From assembly GCF_000768555.3 (NCBI RefSeq), contig NZ_KN293983.1, positions 1-64,000 of the forward strand: 64,000 bases of DNA, written 5' to 3'. Source of the stretch: Roseovarius mucosus DSM 17069. Its GTDB lineage: Bacteria > Pseudomonadota > Alphaproteobacteria > Rhodobacterales > Rhodobacteraceae. The notes below the pieces were generated by a model that saw nothing but the letters and a program-made list of their open reading frames with translations, ran no database searches and had not been told where the DNA came from. The translations under genes and the position numbers were made by a program. Within the stretch, counting starts at the first letter, position 1; each line of letters starts with the position of its first letter. Below are positions 52,064 to 61,760 of this stretch, piece by piece.

Positions 52064-52303
52064 ATGAAAGCGCGCGTGCATGTCATGCTGAAATCCGGCG
52101 TTCTTGATCCGCAGGGCGAGGCGGTGCGCCATGCCCTCGACTCGATGGGGTTCGACGGGGTCGAAGCGGTGCGGCAGGGCAAGGTGATCGAGCTTGATCT
52201 GGCCGAGACCGACGCGGCCAAGGCCAAGGCGACCGTGACCGAGATGTGCGAAAAGCTGCTCGCGAACACCGTGATCGAGAGCTATTCGGTGGAGTTGGCC
52301 TGA
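52064..52303 (+). CDS. purS: FGAM synthase subunit PurS
   Basis: A 79-residue subunit of the three-part FGAM synthase. It starts [20 protein letters not shown] and has [11 protein letters not shown] and a C-terminal [14 protein letters not shown]. It lies 11 bases after purC and overlaps purQ by one base. PurS bridges PurQ and PurL; purL is not in the window. Confidence 0.94.
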   Translation: MKARVHVMLKSGVLDPQGEAVRHALDSMGFDGVEAVRQGKVIELDLAETDAAKAKATVTEMCEKLLANTVIESYSVELA

Positions 52304-52971
52304 TGCATGCCGCCGTCATCGTCTTTCCCGGCTCTAACTGCGACCGCGATCTGGCGGTGGCCTTTGAGCGCGCGGGCGCGCGGGTGTCGATGGTCTGGCA
52401 CAAGGACACGGACCTGCCGCAGGGTGTCGATGTGGTCGGCGTGCCGGGCGGGTTTTCCTATGGCGATTACCTGCGCTGCGGCGCGATTGCCGCCAATTCG
52501 CCCATTTGCCGGTCGGTCATCGCGCATGCGGACAAGGGCGGTTATGTGCTGGGTGTCTGCAACGGTTTCCAGATCCTGACCGAGACGGGAATTCTGCCGG
52601 GTGCCTTGTTGCGGAATGCAGGGCTGAAATATGTTTGCAAGCCCGTTGGCCTGCGGGTTGCGACCTCGGACAGCGCCTTTACCCATGGCTATGCGGCGGG
52701 CAGCACGATCACCGTGCCGATTGCCCATCACGATGGCAATTACTATGCCGATGCCGCCACGCTGGACCGGCTGCACGCCGAGGATCGGGTGGCGTTTACC
52801 TATACCGAGAACCCCAACGGGTCGGCGCGCGACATCGCGGGTATCCTGTCCGAGAATCGCCGCGTTCTGGGAATGATGCCGCATCCCGAGCGCATGGCAG
52901 AGCCGTTGCAGGGGGGCACCGATGGGGCCGCTCTCTTCACCGGCGTGATGGGAGCGCTGGAGCGCGCCTGA
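52303..52971 (+). CDS. purQ: FGAM synthase glutaminase subunit PurQ
   Basis: A 222-residue class I glutamine amidotransferase that feeds ammonia to PurL. Features: [14 protein letters not shown] at the N-terminus, [15 protein letters not shown], the nucleophile elbow [10 protein letters not shown], and the His-Glu pair in [11 protein letters not shown]. The ATG at 52303 overlaps the purS stop. Confidence 0.95.
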   Translation: MHAAVIVFPGSNCDRDLAVAFERAGARVSMVWHKDTDLPQGVDVVGVPGGFSYGDYLRCGAIAANSPICRSVIAHADKGGYVLGVCNGFQILTETGILPGALLRNAGLKYVCKPVGLRVATSDSAFTHGYAAGSTITVPIAHHDGNYYADAATLDRLHAEDRVAFTYTENPNGSARDIAGILSENRRVLGMMPHPERMAEPLQGGTDGAALFTGVMGALERA

Positions 52972-53016
52972 ACGCTTGCGCTTGAGAAGCGGCGCCGCGC
53001 GGCATAATCTGAGAGC

Positions 53017-54778
53017 ATGAGCAAAGCCGCCTCTTCGACCGCACGTCATCGGATGCGTACCATTTCCTGGCGCGCGCGCGCGGTGCTTTTTGCACTTTTC
53101 ATCGTTGCGGTGGCGGTGGTGCTGACCACGAACCGGCTGTTGACGGATCGCTTTACCGAGAACACGCGCAACCGTGCCGAGCTACGCCTTGTGCTCTATT
53201 CCGGCAACCTGCTGTCGGAGTTGCGCCAGAATGCGATTGTTCCACAGCTCTTGGCGCGGGATCCGGCGCTGATTGCGGCGCTGAATACGCAGGACTATGC
53301 GCAATCCACGCAACGCCTGATTTCGTTTCTTGAGGAAATCGGCGCGGCGAGCCTGACCCTGCTCGACAAGGACGGGCGCGCGGTGGCGGCAACCGACCGC
53401 CTGCGATTGGGAGAGAGCCACAAGTCGGCGGCCTATTTCGTGGATGCGATGCGCTCGCGCGATACGATTTTCCATGTTTTGCGCCAGGAAACCGGGCAAT
53501 TCAACTTTTACTACTCGCGTCGGATCGAGACCCAGAATGGCACATTGGGCGTGATCGTGGTCGAGGTGGATCTGCGCAAATACGAGCGCGCCTGGGCGGG
53601 GATTTCCGATGCCGTGATGGTGACGGATACCGAGGGGCGGATCATTCTGGCGACCGAACCACGCTGGCGCGGGTTGACAGAGGCCCGAGGCGTTGCGCCG
53701 CGAGCCGGTCAACAGCGCCATTCAGCGCGCCATTCAGGCGACCTCGGATTGGACCGCGTTGCCGGCGGATGCCTATGTGCGCGGCGAGGCGGTGATGCGG
53801 GTCGAGGGGCGCGTGGCCTTTCGTGGCTGGCGGATCGCCGGGTTCACCACCTACACGGCGGTGCGCGACAAGGTGAACGGCTATCTCGCGCTCGAGATCA
53901 TGGGATTCGCGATTCTCCTCGCGCTCGCGTTTTACTTTCTCAACCGCAAGGCAGCGCTGCGGATGGCGCTGTTTCAGCGGGAATCGGCAGAGCTTCGCGC
54001 ATTGAATGCCCGCCTCCAGCGGGAAATCGCCGAGCGCAGGCGCGCGCAAGAGAACCTTGCACAGGCCGAACAGACCATCCAGCAAAGCTCGAAACTGGCG
54101 GTGCTGGGTGAGATGTCGGCGGCGGTCAGCCACGAGCTGAACCAACCTCTTGCGGCGATGAAAACCTATCTTGCGGGCGCGCGGCTCTTGCTGTCGCGCA
54201 ACCGGCCTGACGAGGCGCTCTCGGCCTTTCAGCGAATTGACGATCTGATCGAGCGGATGGGGGCGATCACCAAACAGCTCAAGTCCTATGCGCGCCAGTC
54301 GGGAACGCAGTTTTCCCCTGTAAATATGGCAGATGCCGTGGCCTCGGCGTTGTCGATGATGGAGCCGCAATTGCGCCAGCGCAAGATCACCATCACCCGC
54401 ACCCTTCCGGATCAGCCGGTCATAATCATGGGCGACCGGGTGCGGGTGGAGCAGGTGATCATCAACCTCTTGCGCAACGCCATCGATGCCACCAACGCGG
54501 TGCCTGATGCCACCATCGACATTCTGCTCGCGGCGGGGGAAACGGCGGTACTCACGGTGCGCGACAACGGCGAGGGGATCGGTGATTTCAAGAACCTTTT
54601 CGAGCCGTTTTACACCACCAAACAACCCGGCGATGGGGTCGGGCTTGGGCTTGCTATTTCCTCGGGGATCGTCAACGACCTTGGCGGACGTCTTGTGGCG
54701 CGCAATGCGCCCGACGGAGGGGCTGTATTCGAGATGCAGCTACCCATATTGGCGGATGAGACCCGAGCAGCGGAGTGA
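53017..54778 (+). pseudogene. dctB: C4-dicarboxylate sensor kinase DctB, with a frameshift
   Basis: DctB senses dicarboxylates and phosphorylates DctD. The first frame (from ATG 53017) has a membrane segment (about 22-40), a double-PAS-type periplasmic domain and runs to TEPRWRGLTEAR before going off. The second frame gives LRREPVNSAIQRAIQATSDW, a second membrane segment (LEIMGFAILLALAFYFLN), HisKA (VSHELNQPLAAM) and HATPase (NLLRNAIDAT, GVGLGLAISSGI). One extra C in CCC (53684-53686) explains the break: without it the text reads TEAEALRREP. Repaired length is about 586 residues. The gene is either a fresh pseudogene or carries a sequencing error. Confidence 0.85.
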
Positions 54779-54784
54779 TGTGAA

Positions 54785-56119
54785 ATGCCAGCAGCCATGA
54801 AAATCGCCATCGTCGATGATGAAAAGGACATGCGCCAGTCCATTAGCCAGTGGCTTGCCTTGTCGGGTTATGACACCGAGGCCTTTGCCTCGGCGGAAGA
54901 GGCGCTGAAATCGCTGGGGCCGGATTATCCGGGGATCGTAGTGACCGACGTGCGGATGCCCGGCATGGACGGGATGCAGTTTCTCAAGAAGCTGATGGGC
55001 TCCGACAGTTCGCTGCCGGTGATCATGATCACCGGACATGGCGATGTGCCGATGGCGGTTGAGGCGATGCGCATCGGTGCGTTCGATTTTCTGGAAAAAC
55101 CGTTCAACCCGGACCGTATGACCGAGCTGGCCAAGAAGGCCACGAATGCTCGCCGCATGACCTTGGACGCGCGCGCCCTGCGGAAAGACCTGTCAGATGG
55201 TGGCCAGCTGATGAAAAAGCTGATCGGCACCAGCGGCGCGATGGAGCGGCTGCGTGAGGATATTCTCGATCTGGGGCAGGCGGATGGCCATGTGCTGATC
55301 GAGGGCGAGACAGGCACCGGCAAGACGCTGGTGGCGCATGCGCTGCATGCGGTTGGGGCACGGGCGGGGCGCAAGTTTGTCTCGGTGGCCTGTGCCGCGT
55401 TTGACGATGAGGGGCTGATCAAGCGTCTCTTTGGCCCGGTGCAGCCCGAGGATGCGCGCCTGCCTGCCTTTGAAGAGGCGCGCGGCGGCACGTTGGTGCT
55501 GGAGGATATAGAGGCGTTGAGCGAAGCGGCGCAGGCCAAGCTGTTGACCCACATCAACGCTGAAGGCACCCCGCCCGAGACGCGCGTGGTCGCCATCTCG
55601 AACATGCAGGACGAAGGTCACACCTGCGAAGATGCCTTGCGGCCCGATCTCTTTTACCGGCTGGCCAGCCTGCGGATCACCGTACCGCCGCTGCGGCAGC
55701 GGGGCGAGGACATCCTGACCCTGTTCACGCGTTTTGCCGAGCAGTTTTCAGAGGATTACGGCTGTGATGCGCCGCAGGTCAGCGCGCAGGAGGCCACGCA
55801 GCTCTTGCAGGCGCCTTGGCCCGGTAATGTGCGCCAACTCTTCAACGTGGCCGAGCGTGCGGTGTTGCAGGCACGGCGGGGGTCGGGGACGATCACCTCG
55901 CTGCTCATGTCGGATCATCAGGACATGCAGCCGGTGATGACCACCGAGGGCAAGCCGCTCAAGGAATATGTCGAGGCGTTCGAGCGCATGCTGATCGACA
56001 ACACGATGCGCCGCCACAAGGGCAGTATTGCCGCGGTGATGGACGAGCTTTGCCTGCCGCGCCGCACTTTGAATGAAAAAATGGCCAAGTATAATTTGCA
56101 ACGGTCCGACTATCTTTGA
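54785..56119 (+). CDS. dctD: DctD-type response regulator lacking the GAFTGA loop
   Basis: A 444-residue regulator: receiver domain with Asp55 (VTDVRMPGMDG), AAA+ domain with Walker A GETGTGKT (174-181) and Walker B GGTLVLEDIEA, arginine region RPDLFYRL, and a C-terminal Fis-type helix-turn-helix (AAVMDELCLPRRTLNEKM). Between Walker A and B the usual ELFGHEKGAFTGA is replaced by KRLFGPVQPEDARLPAFE, so the sigma-54 contact loop is missing. NtrC of Rhodobacter capsulatus also lacks this loop and works without sigma-54. The gene follows dctB by 6 bases. The TRAP transporter genes are not in the window. Confidence 0.88.
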   Translation: MPAAMKIAIVDDEKDMRQSISQWLALSGYDTEAFASAEEALKSLGPDYPGIVVTDVRMPGMDGMQFLKKLMGSDSSLPVIMITGHGDVPMAVEAMRIGAFDFLEKPFNPDRMTELAKKATNARRMTLDARALRKDLSDGGQLMKKLIGTSGAMERLREDILDLGQADGHVLIEGETGTGKTLVAHALHAVGARAGRKFVSVACAAFDDEGLIKRLFGPVQPEDARLPAFEEARGGTLVLEDIEALSEAAQAKLLTHINAEGTPPETRVVAISNMQDEGHTCEDALRPDLFYRLASLRITVPPLRQRGEDILTLFTRFAEQFSEDYGCDAPQVSAQEATQLLQAPWPGNVRQLFNVAERAVLQARRGSGTITSLLMSDHQDMQPVMTTEGKPLKEYVEAFERMLIDNTMRRHKGSIAAVMDELCLPRRTLNEKMAKYNLQRSDYL

Positions 56120-56522
56120 GAGCGGCCTGCGCTGCTTTTCATTTTGTCCATTGTCATTGGCGTGTGGGTCGCTTTACTGTGACACTATGGTGACGGGCGT
56201 AATCCGCCCCGCCGCCACGAGAGATTCGCTGTTTCAGTCCTCCGTCCGGATCAGTCCGACATGATTGAGCAGACCGATTGGGCCCCGTTCACGGGGGCCA
56301 CATACAAGCCTGACCCTTGAAAACGGTGGACAGGCCCTGAATTGGCTCCGCAAGGGGCCGGAGAAGAAGAACCGCGATGAAGCGCGCGAAACATCACTTT
56401 GTCAGTGTAGGGGCCGATACCGGCACCCTTGGCTGCGCGTACGCCATCGCCCTTATCAGACATCTGCCGCAACGCGCCGCCCCACCGGGGCAGGCGGCCG
56501 CGCCGCGATGCAAACGGAAAAC
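56120..56522 (+). promoter_or_regulatory. Long leader upstream of rne
   Basis: A gap of about 400 bases before the RNase E start, without a convincing gene. It contains GC-rich dyads, such as GGCCCC-GTTCAC-GGGGCC near 56281-56298. In E. coli the rne leader is a target of RNase E itself and gives feedback control. The same may hold here, but no conserved element is recognised. Confidence 0.35.
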
Positions 56523-59240
56523 ATGGCTACGAAAATGCTCATTGATGCCACCCACGCCGAGGAAACTCGGGTTGTGGTGGTCGACGGAAACAAGGTCGAG
56601 GAATTCGATTTTGAGTCTGAAAACAAACGCCAGATAGCTGGCAATATCTATCTGGCCAAGGTGACGCGGGTTGAACCCTCGCTTCAGGCGGCCTTTGTCG
56701 ATTACGGCGGAAACCGGCACGGGTTTCTGGCGTTCTCGGAGATACATCCCGATTACTATCAAATTCCGGTCGCCGACCGCGAGGCCTTGATGGCCGAGGA
56801 AGAGGCGCTGGCCAACGCGCAGAATGACGAGGACGAAGATCGTCCGCGTCGCAGCAGCGGTGGGGACGGGCGCAGTGACGGGCGAAATAGTCGCTCGCGG
56901 TCGCGGTCCCGGTCGCGTTCGCGTGCCGAAAAGACCCAATCCGACGATGCTGTCGCGACCTCTGAAATCTCGGGGATGGAGACCATCGATCTAGAGGACG
57001 AGAGCACCGCCACCAGCGATGTGCCCGAGGCGACATCGCCTATGGAGCGCGTGGCCGAGACCCCGGTCGAAGAGCCCGAGGATAGCGGCACCGACGAGGC
57101 GGCCGAGGATGAGCCCGAGACCGACACCCGCGATCATGCGGCACAGGATGACGAGATCGAATCCGTTGCCGAAGAGGATGACAGCGAGGATATTCGCCCG
57201 GTGCGCAAGCCCCGCGCACGGCGCTACAAGATCCAGGAGGTCGTCAAGGTCCGCCAGATCATGCTGGTGCAGGTCGTCAAGGAAGAGCGCGGCAACAAGG
57301 GCGCGGCACTGACCACCTATCTGAGCCTTGCTGGCCGCTACTGTGTGCTCATGCCCAATACCGCGCGCGGGGGTGGCATCAGCCGCAAGATCACCAATGC
57401 CGTGGACCGCAAGAAGCTCAAGGAAATCGCGACCGAGATCGACGTGCCGCGCGGCGCAGGCCTGATCGTGCGCACCGCCGGGGCGAAACGCACCAAGGCA
57501 GAGATCAAGCGCGATTACGAATATCTGCAGCGTCTGTGGGAGCAGATCCGCGAATTGACCCTGCGCTCGATGGCACCGGCGAAAATCTATGAAGAAGGCG
57601 ATCTGATCAAGCGTTCGATCCGTGACCTCTACAATCGCGACATCGACGAGGTTCTGGTCGAGGGTGAGCGCGGCTATCGTATCGCCAAGGACTTCATGAA
57701 GATGATCATGCCGTCCCATGCCAAGAACGTGAAGCATTACGTCGATCAGCAGCCGCTCTTTGCGCGGTTCCAGGTCGAAAGCTACCTCTCGGGCATGTTC
57801 AACCCCACGGTGCAGCTCAAATCCGGGGGTTATATCGTGATCGGCGTGACCGAGGCGCTGGTCGCCATCGACGTGAACTCTGGCCGTGCCACCAAGGAAG
57901 GCTCGATCGAGGAAACCGCGCTCAAGACCAATCTTGAGGCTGCCGAAGAGGTGGCGCGCCAGTTGCGCCTGCGTGACCTTGCCGGTCTGATCGTGATCGA
58001 CTTTATCGACATGGACGAGCGGCGTAACAACGCCTCGGTGGAAAAGCGGCTCAAGGACAAGCTCAAGACCGACCGCGCGCGGATTCAGGTGGGCCGAATT
58101 TCCGGCTTTGGCCTGTTGGAGATGTCGCGCCAGCGTCTGCGTCCGGGCATGATCGAGGCCACGACCCAGCCCTGTCAGGCCTGCCATGGCACCGGCCTCA
58201 TCCGGTCGGATGACAGCCTTGCGCTGTCGATCCTGCGCCAGATCGAGGAAGAGGGCGTGCGCCGCCGCTCGCGTGAGGTATTGGTGAAATGCCCGGTGGG
58301 CATCGCCAACTATCTGATGAACCAGAAGCGGGACCATGTGGCTCAGATCGAAGGGCGCTATGGCCTGTCGGTGCGGATCGAAGGCGATCCGCGTCTGGTC
58401 AGCCCCGATTTCACGATGGAGAAGTTCAAGACCGCGATCCGCAATGTGCCCGAAGTGCCGATGGTGCAGTTCGTGTCTGGCACATCGGCGCTGATGGATG
58501 ACATCGACGACGAGGTTGAGGACGAGATTGAAGAGGAGGCCGAAGCCGAAACCGGTGACGAGGCCAAGAGCGCGCCGGGCACGGGCGGCGAGGGGGGCGA
58601 CAAGCCCAAGAAGAGCCGCCGTCGCCGCAGCCGCCGCCGCAAGCCCAAGAATGGCAACGGGTCGGAGCGCAATGGCGAGGGGTCCGATGAGGGCCGAGAG
58701 GACGACGAGGCGGAGGGCGCCGATGCGGCCGAGCAGTCGCGCGAGGGCTCTGTCGCAGAGGTCGTGACCGCGCCCGCAACCGAAGCAGCAACCGAAGTGT
58801 CTGCTGATGCGGGAGAAGAGGCTGTCTCGGAGGAGAAGCCCAAACCCAAGCGCACCCGTGCGCCGCGCAAGAAGAAAGAGCCGGCGGCGGCAGAGGAAGC
58901 GACCTCAGACGAGGCCGCCAAACCCAAAGCGGCAGAAAAGCCCAAGCGCACCCCAACCCCGCGCAAGAAGAAGGCGCCCGAAGCCGTGGCTGCCGAGGAA
59001 TCCAGCGTGCCGGCCGAGCCAGAGGCGGCAGCAGCGGTGACTGAGGCGGAACCGGTTGCAGAGGTGGCACCAGAGCCTGTGGCAGAGGTGACACCAGAGC
59101 CGGTGGTAGAGGTAACACAAGAGCCGGTGGCAGACGCAGAAACCCCGGAAGCCGCGCCCGAGCCGGAGCCTGTGGCCGAAGCCCCGGCACCGCAGGAAGA
59201 GCCCAAGCCGAAACGCCGCGGCTGGTGGTCGCTGGGCTGA
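56523..59240 (+). CDS. rne: Ribonuclease E
   Basis: A 905-residue endoribonuclease, core of the RNA degradosome. The start MATKMLIDATHAEETRVVVV is chosen from the family. The S1 domain is split by an acidic/Arg-Ser-rich insertion of about 135 residues (about 93-232) that ends at RRYKIQEVVKVRQIMLVQVV; such insertions are known in alphaproteobacteria. The DNase I-like part has metal residues in VAIDVNSGR and VIDFIDMDE. The zinc-link Cys pair is PCQACHG near residue 549. The C-terminal tail (about 660-905) is disordered, with Lys/Arg blocks and EPVAEV-type repeats, ending KRRGWWSLG. A terminator follows. Confidence 0.95.
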   Translation: MATKMLIDATHAEETRVVVVDGNKVEEFDFESENKRQIAGNIYLAKVTRVEPSLQAAFVDYGGNRHGFLAFSEIHPDYYQIPVADREALMAEEEALANAQNDEDEDRPRRSSGGDGRSDGRNSRSRSRSRSRSRAEKTQSDDAVATSEISGMETIDLEDESTATSDVPEATSPMERVAETPVEEPEDSGTDEAAEDEPETDTRDHAAQDDEIESVAEEDDSEDIRPVRKPRARRYKIQEVVKVRQIMLVQVVKEERGNKGAALTTYLSLAGRYCVLMPNTARGGGISRKITNAVDRKKLKEIATEIDVPRGAGLIVRTAGAKRTKAEIKRDYEYLQRLWEQIRELTLRSMAPAKIYEEGDLIKRSIRDLYNRDIDEVLVEGERGYRIAKDFMKMIMPSHAKNVKHYVDQQPLFARFQVESYLSGMFNPTVQLKSGGYIVIGVTEALVAIDVNSGRATKEGSIEETALKTNLEAAEEVARQLRLRDLAGLIVIDFIDMDERRNNASVEKRLKDKLKTDRARIQVGRISGFGLLEMSRQRLRPGMIEATTQPCQACHGTGLIRSDDSLALSILRQIEEEGVRRRSREVLVKCPVGIANYLMNQKRDHVAQIEGRYGLSVRIEGDPRLVSPDFTMEKFKTAIRNVPEVPMVQFVSGTSALMDDIDDEVEDEIEEEAEAETGDEAKSAPGTGGEGGDKPKKSRRRRSRRRKPKNGNGSERNGEGSDEGREDDEAEGADAAEQSREGSVAEVVTAPATEAATEVSADAGEEAVSEEKPKPKRTRAPRKKKEPAAAEEATSDEAAKPKAAEKPKRTPTPRKKKAPEAVAAEESSVPAEPEAAAAVTEAEPVAEVAPEPVAEVTPEPVVEVTQEPVADAETPEAAPEPEPVAEAPAPQEEPKPKRRGWWSLG

Positions 59241-59264
59241 GCGGAGTCGAGACGAAAATCAAGG

Positions 59265-59292
59265 ATGCCGCGCCCTCGGGTGCGGCATTTTT
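59265..59292 (+). terminator. Rho-independent terminator after rne
   Basis: ATGCCGC and GCGGCAT pair around a 10-base loop that can itself pair in part, followed by five T (59288-59292). It lies 25 bases after the rne stop. Confidence 0.8.
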
Positions 59293-59377
59293 CGTTGTGT
59301 GGGGCCAGCGCGTCGCGTCTAATCGATTTCGCATCGCCCCGGCCCCCGAGCGGGGGCCTCGACGCTGCTGCAGCGCG

Positions 59378-59398
59378 GTCCCGGGTCAAGCCCGGGAC
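59378..59398. repeat. Dispersed CCCGGG-TCAAG-CCCGGG palindrome
   Basis: TCCCGGGTCAAGCCCGGGA lies between convergent rne and the tusA-like gene. It is nearly identical to the copies at 3762 and 40215. Confidence 0.6.
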
Positions 59399-59426
59399 GA
59401 GTGTTTTGCATGGGGCGCAGGACGCC

Positions 59427-59657
59427 TCAGCGGGTCTTGCGGATCAGGTAGGTCTGGACGCCATTCGCATCGGTCGCGGAAATGAGATCATGCCCGGATT
59501 CGGCGCAGAAATGCGGCACGTCAATCACCGCCGCCGGATCATCCGCCTGCATCGCAATCACCGCGCCAATCGTCATGGATTTCAAGCGCTTGCGCAGCTT
59601 GAGCACGGGCAGCGGACACAGCAGGCCGCAGGCATCAAGGGTCTCATCAGGGGTCAT
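59427..59657 (-). CDS. TusA-family sulfur-relay protein
   Basis: A 76-residue protein with the TusA fold signature: LDACGLLCPLPVLKLRKRL, with Cys14 in the CPxP motif. DDPAAVIDVPHFCAESGHDL is also typical. TusA-like proteins carry persulfide sulfur for tRNA thiolation, molybdenum cofactor or other uses. Which of these it serves here is unknown. It is divergent from the ccdA-like gene, 93 bases away. Confidence 0.88.
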   Translation of the reverse strand: MTPDETLDACGLLCPLPVLKLRKRLKSMTIGAVIAMQADDPAAVIDVPHFCAESGHDLISATDANGVQTYLIRKTR

Positions 59658-59750
59658 GAAACGTGAGATAGCGGGCTTGTTACAACCTGTCCACAGGGAT
59701 GTGACCGATTGTCGGGTGACGCGAGCCACGAGGCGGGATATGTCTGGCGC

Positions 59751-60503
59751 ATGTTCGGAATCGAAATCATAGATGCAGCGCTGTTGCCCGCCATGTTCGT
59801 GGCCTTGGCCGCAGGGATCATATCCTTTCTCAGCCCCTGCGTGCTGCCCATCGTGCCGCCCTATCTGGCCTATATGAGCGGCGTGAGCCTGAATGATCTC
59901 TCCGAGAGCGGGCAGAGCCGGGCGCGCGCCGTGGTGCCGGCGCTCTTTTTCGTGCTGGGCCTGTCGACGGTGTTTATTTTCCTCGGGTTCACGGCGTCGG
60001 CGATCGGTACAGTGTTTTTGCAATACCAGAGCTATTTCAACACGATAGCGGGCGTTCTTGTGATGGTTTTCGGTGCGCATTTCGTGGGCGTCTATCGCAT
60101 CAAGTTCCTTGACCGTGAGGCGCGGATTGATGCGGGCGACCGGGGGGGATCGTCCTTTGGCGCGTATATCCTTGGGCTTGCCTTTGCTTTTGGCTGGACG
60201 CCTTGCATCGGCCCGCAACTGGGCGCGATCCTGTCCTTGGCGGCGTCCGAAGGGTCGGTGGCGCGGGGCACGATGCTTCTGGCGATTTATGCTATCGGGT
60301 TGGGCGTGCCCTTCCTGCTGGTGGCGGCGTTCCTGCCGCGCCTGCAAGGGTTGATGGGCTGGATGAAACGCCACATGGAGCAGATCGAGCGGGTGATGGG
60401 CCTGTTGCTCTGGACCATCGGTCTCTTGATGCTGACGGGTGGGTTCTCGGCCTTTTCCTTCTGGCTGTTGGAAACCTTCCCCGCCCTTGCGGTGCTTGGA
60501 TAA
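59751..60503 (+). CDS. CcdA-family cytochrome c biogenesis / thiol transport protein
   Basis: A 250-residue membrane protein with six hydrophobic segments, homologous to CcdA and the DsbD core. The redox Cys residues are in FLSPCVLPIVPPYLAYMSG and GWTPCIGPQLGAILSLA. It moves reducing equivalents across the inner membrane for cytochrome c maturation or periplasmic thiol repair. The ATG at 59751 (MFGIEIIDAALLP) fits the family. The next gene follows at 55 bases. Confidence 0.9.
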   Translation: MFGIEIIDAALLPAMFVALAAGIISFLSPCVLPIVPPYLAYMSGVSLNDLSESGQSRARAVVPALFFVLGLSTVFIFLGFTASAIGTVFLQYQSYFNTIAGVLVMVFGAHFVGVYRIKFLDREARIDAGDRGGSSFGAYILGLAFAFGWTPCIGPQLGAILSLAASEGSVARGTMLLAIYAIGLGVPFLLVAAFLPRLQGLMGWMKRHMEQIERVMGLLLWTIGLLMLTGGFSAFSFWLLETFPALAVLG

Positions 60504-60557
60504 CGCCTTACGCTTGCCAGATTTTCACGCTAGGTTCCGTTCAACGCGAGGTTGGAC

Positions 60558-61760
60558 ATGAGCAGCGAGCCCAAAGTGCGCCGCAGGCGCGTGTTTTATA
60601 TTCCAGGGTATGACCCGATCCCGCCGCGCCGCTACCGCGAGCTCTATCGCAAGGAATGTGCGGCGCAAGCGACTATTTTAGATTATGAAATCAAGGTTTT
60701 ACCGGCCAAAGCTCAGGCGCGTTTTGGATGGAATGTGTCCGCGCGTCTTGAGGGGGCAGAGGTCGAGAGCGCGTTTGAAGTGCTGGTCTGGTCCGATATC
60801 GTCAAGGGCAGCATGGATCAGGGAATTCTGGCGACCTATGCGCAACTGATCCGCACCGCGTCGATTTATATTGGCACTGGCGCGCTCTTTCGGTTGATGC
60901 GGTTGCGCAAAGGGCCGGTGATCGCTGCGCTCTACCCGGTGGGGTTCTTGCTGGTGCAGCTTGGGATAGCGCTCTTGGCGGCATGGGGAGTGGGGCGCGC
61001 GCTGGCGCTCTGGCAGCCTTGGGCGGCATGGGGCGGCCTGTTGGCCGTGCCCTTCATCCTCGAATGGTTCCGGCGCCTCGACGGCCGCTTCTTTGCCTAT
61101 TACCTGATGCATGATTATGCCTATTCGGCGCGCTATCTGGGTGCCAATCCGCCCGAGTTGGAGGCGCGGATGGCGGAATTTACCGCCGAGATTGCGCAGG
61201 CCTTGCAGGGGGAGTGCGACGAGGTACTGGTGGTTGGCCATTCCTCGGGGGCGCATCTGGGGGTGTCGATTCTGGCCGATCTGATTCGGGGCGGGCATGT
61301 GCCCGCCGATGGCCCGGCTCTGTCGTTCCTGAGCCTTGGGCAGGTGGTGCCGATGGTATCCTTTTTGCCGCGCGCGCATCGGCTACGGGCTGATCTGGCC
61401 TATCTGAGCGCGCGGGACGAGGTGACTTGGGTCGATGTCACCGCCCCCGGCGATGGCTGCGCCTTTGCGCTTTGTGATCCGGTGGCGGTGTCGGGCGTGG
61501 CCCCGCAGGACAAGCGTTGGCCGCTGGTGATCTCGGCGGCGTTTACCCAGACGCTGAGCCCGGAGCGGTGGCGCGCCTTGCGGTGGCGATTTTTTCGGCT
61601 GCATTTCCAATATCTCTGCGCCTTTGATCGGCCCGGTGACTATGACTATTTCCGTGTCACGGCAGGGCCATTGACACTGGCCGCGCGGTTTCGTGACAGA
61701 TCACCCTCGAAAAGCCGGATCGTGTGCGCCACGTCGGGCTACACGAGCGTTGTGCGATGA
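60558..61760 (+). CDS. Putative membrane-associated alpha/beta hydrolase
   Basis: A 400-residue protein with FYIPGYDPIPPRRYRELYRK at the start, two hydrophobic segments around 120-165 (VIAALYPVGFLLVQLGIALL and AAWGGLLAVPFILEWF), and a nucleophile elbow EVLVVGHSSGAHLGV (GHSSG, Gly-x-Ser-x-Gly). This suggests a serine hydrolase anchored in the membrane. I do not recognise a characterised family. The ATG at 60558 has GAGG six bases upstream. Its stop overlaps the start of the P450 gene (ATGA), so the two are made together and may act on the same lipid-like substrate. Confidence 0.75.
   Translation: MSSEPKVRRRRVFYIPGYDPIPPRRYRELYRKECAAQATILDYEIKVLPAKAQARFGWNVSARLEGAEVESAFEVLVWSDIVKGSMDQGILATYAQLIRTASIYIGTGALFRLMRLRKGPVIAALYPVGFLLVQLGIALLAAWGVGRALALWQPWAAWGGLLAVPFILEWFRRLDGRFFAYYLMHDYAYSARYLGANPPELEARMAEFTAEIAQALQGECDEVLVVGHSSGAHLGVSILADLIRGGHVPADGPALSFLSLGQVVPMVSFLPRAHRLRADLAYLSARDEVTWVDVTAPGDGCAFALCDPVAVSGVAPQDKRWPLVISAAFTQTLSPERWRALRWRFFRLHFQYLCAFDRPGDYDYFRVTAGPLTLAARFRDRSPSKSRIVCATSGYTSVVR

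Noticed and set aside
56991-58337. A 448-codon minus-strand frame
   Set aside because: It is antisense to the catalytic core of RNase E and has no recognisable content.
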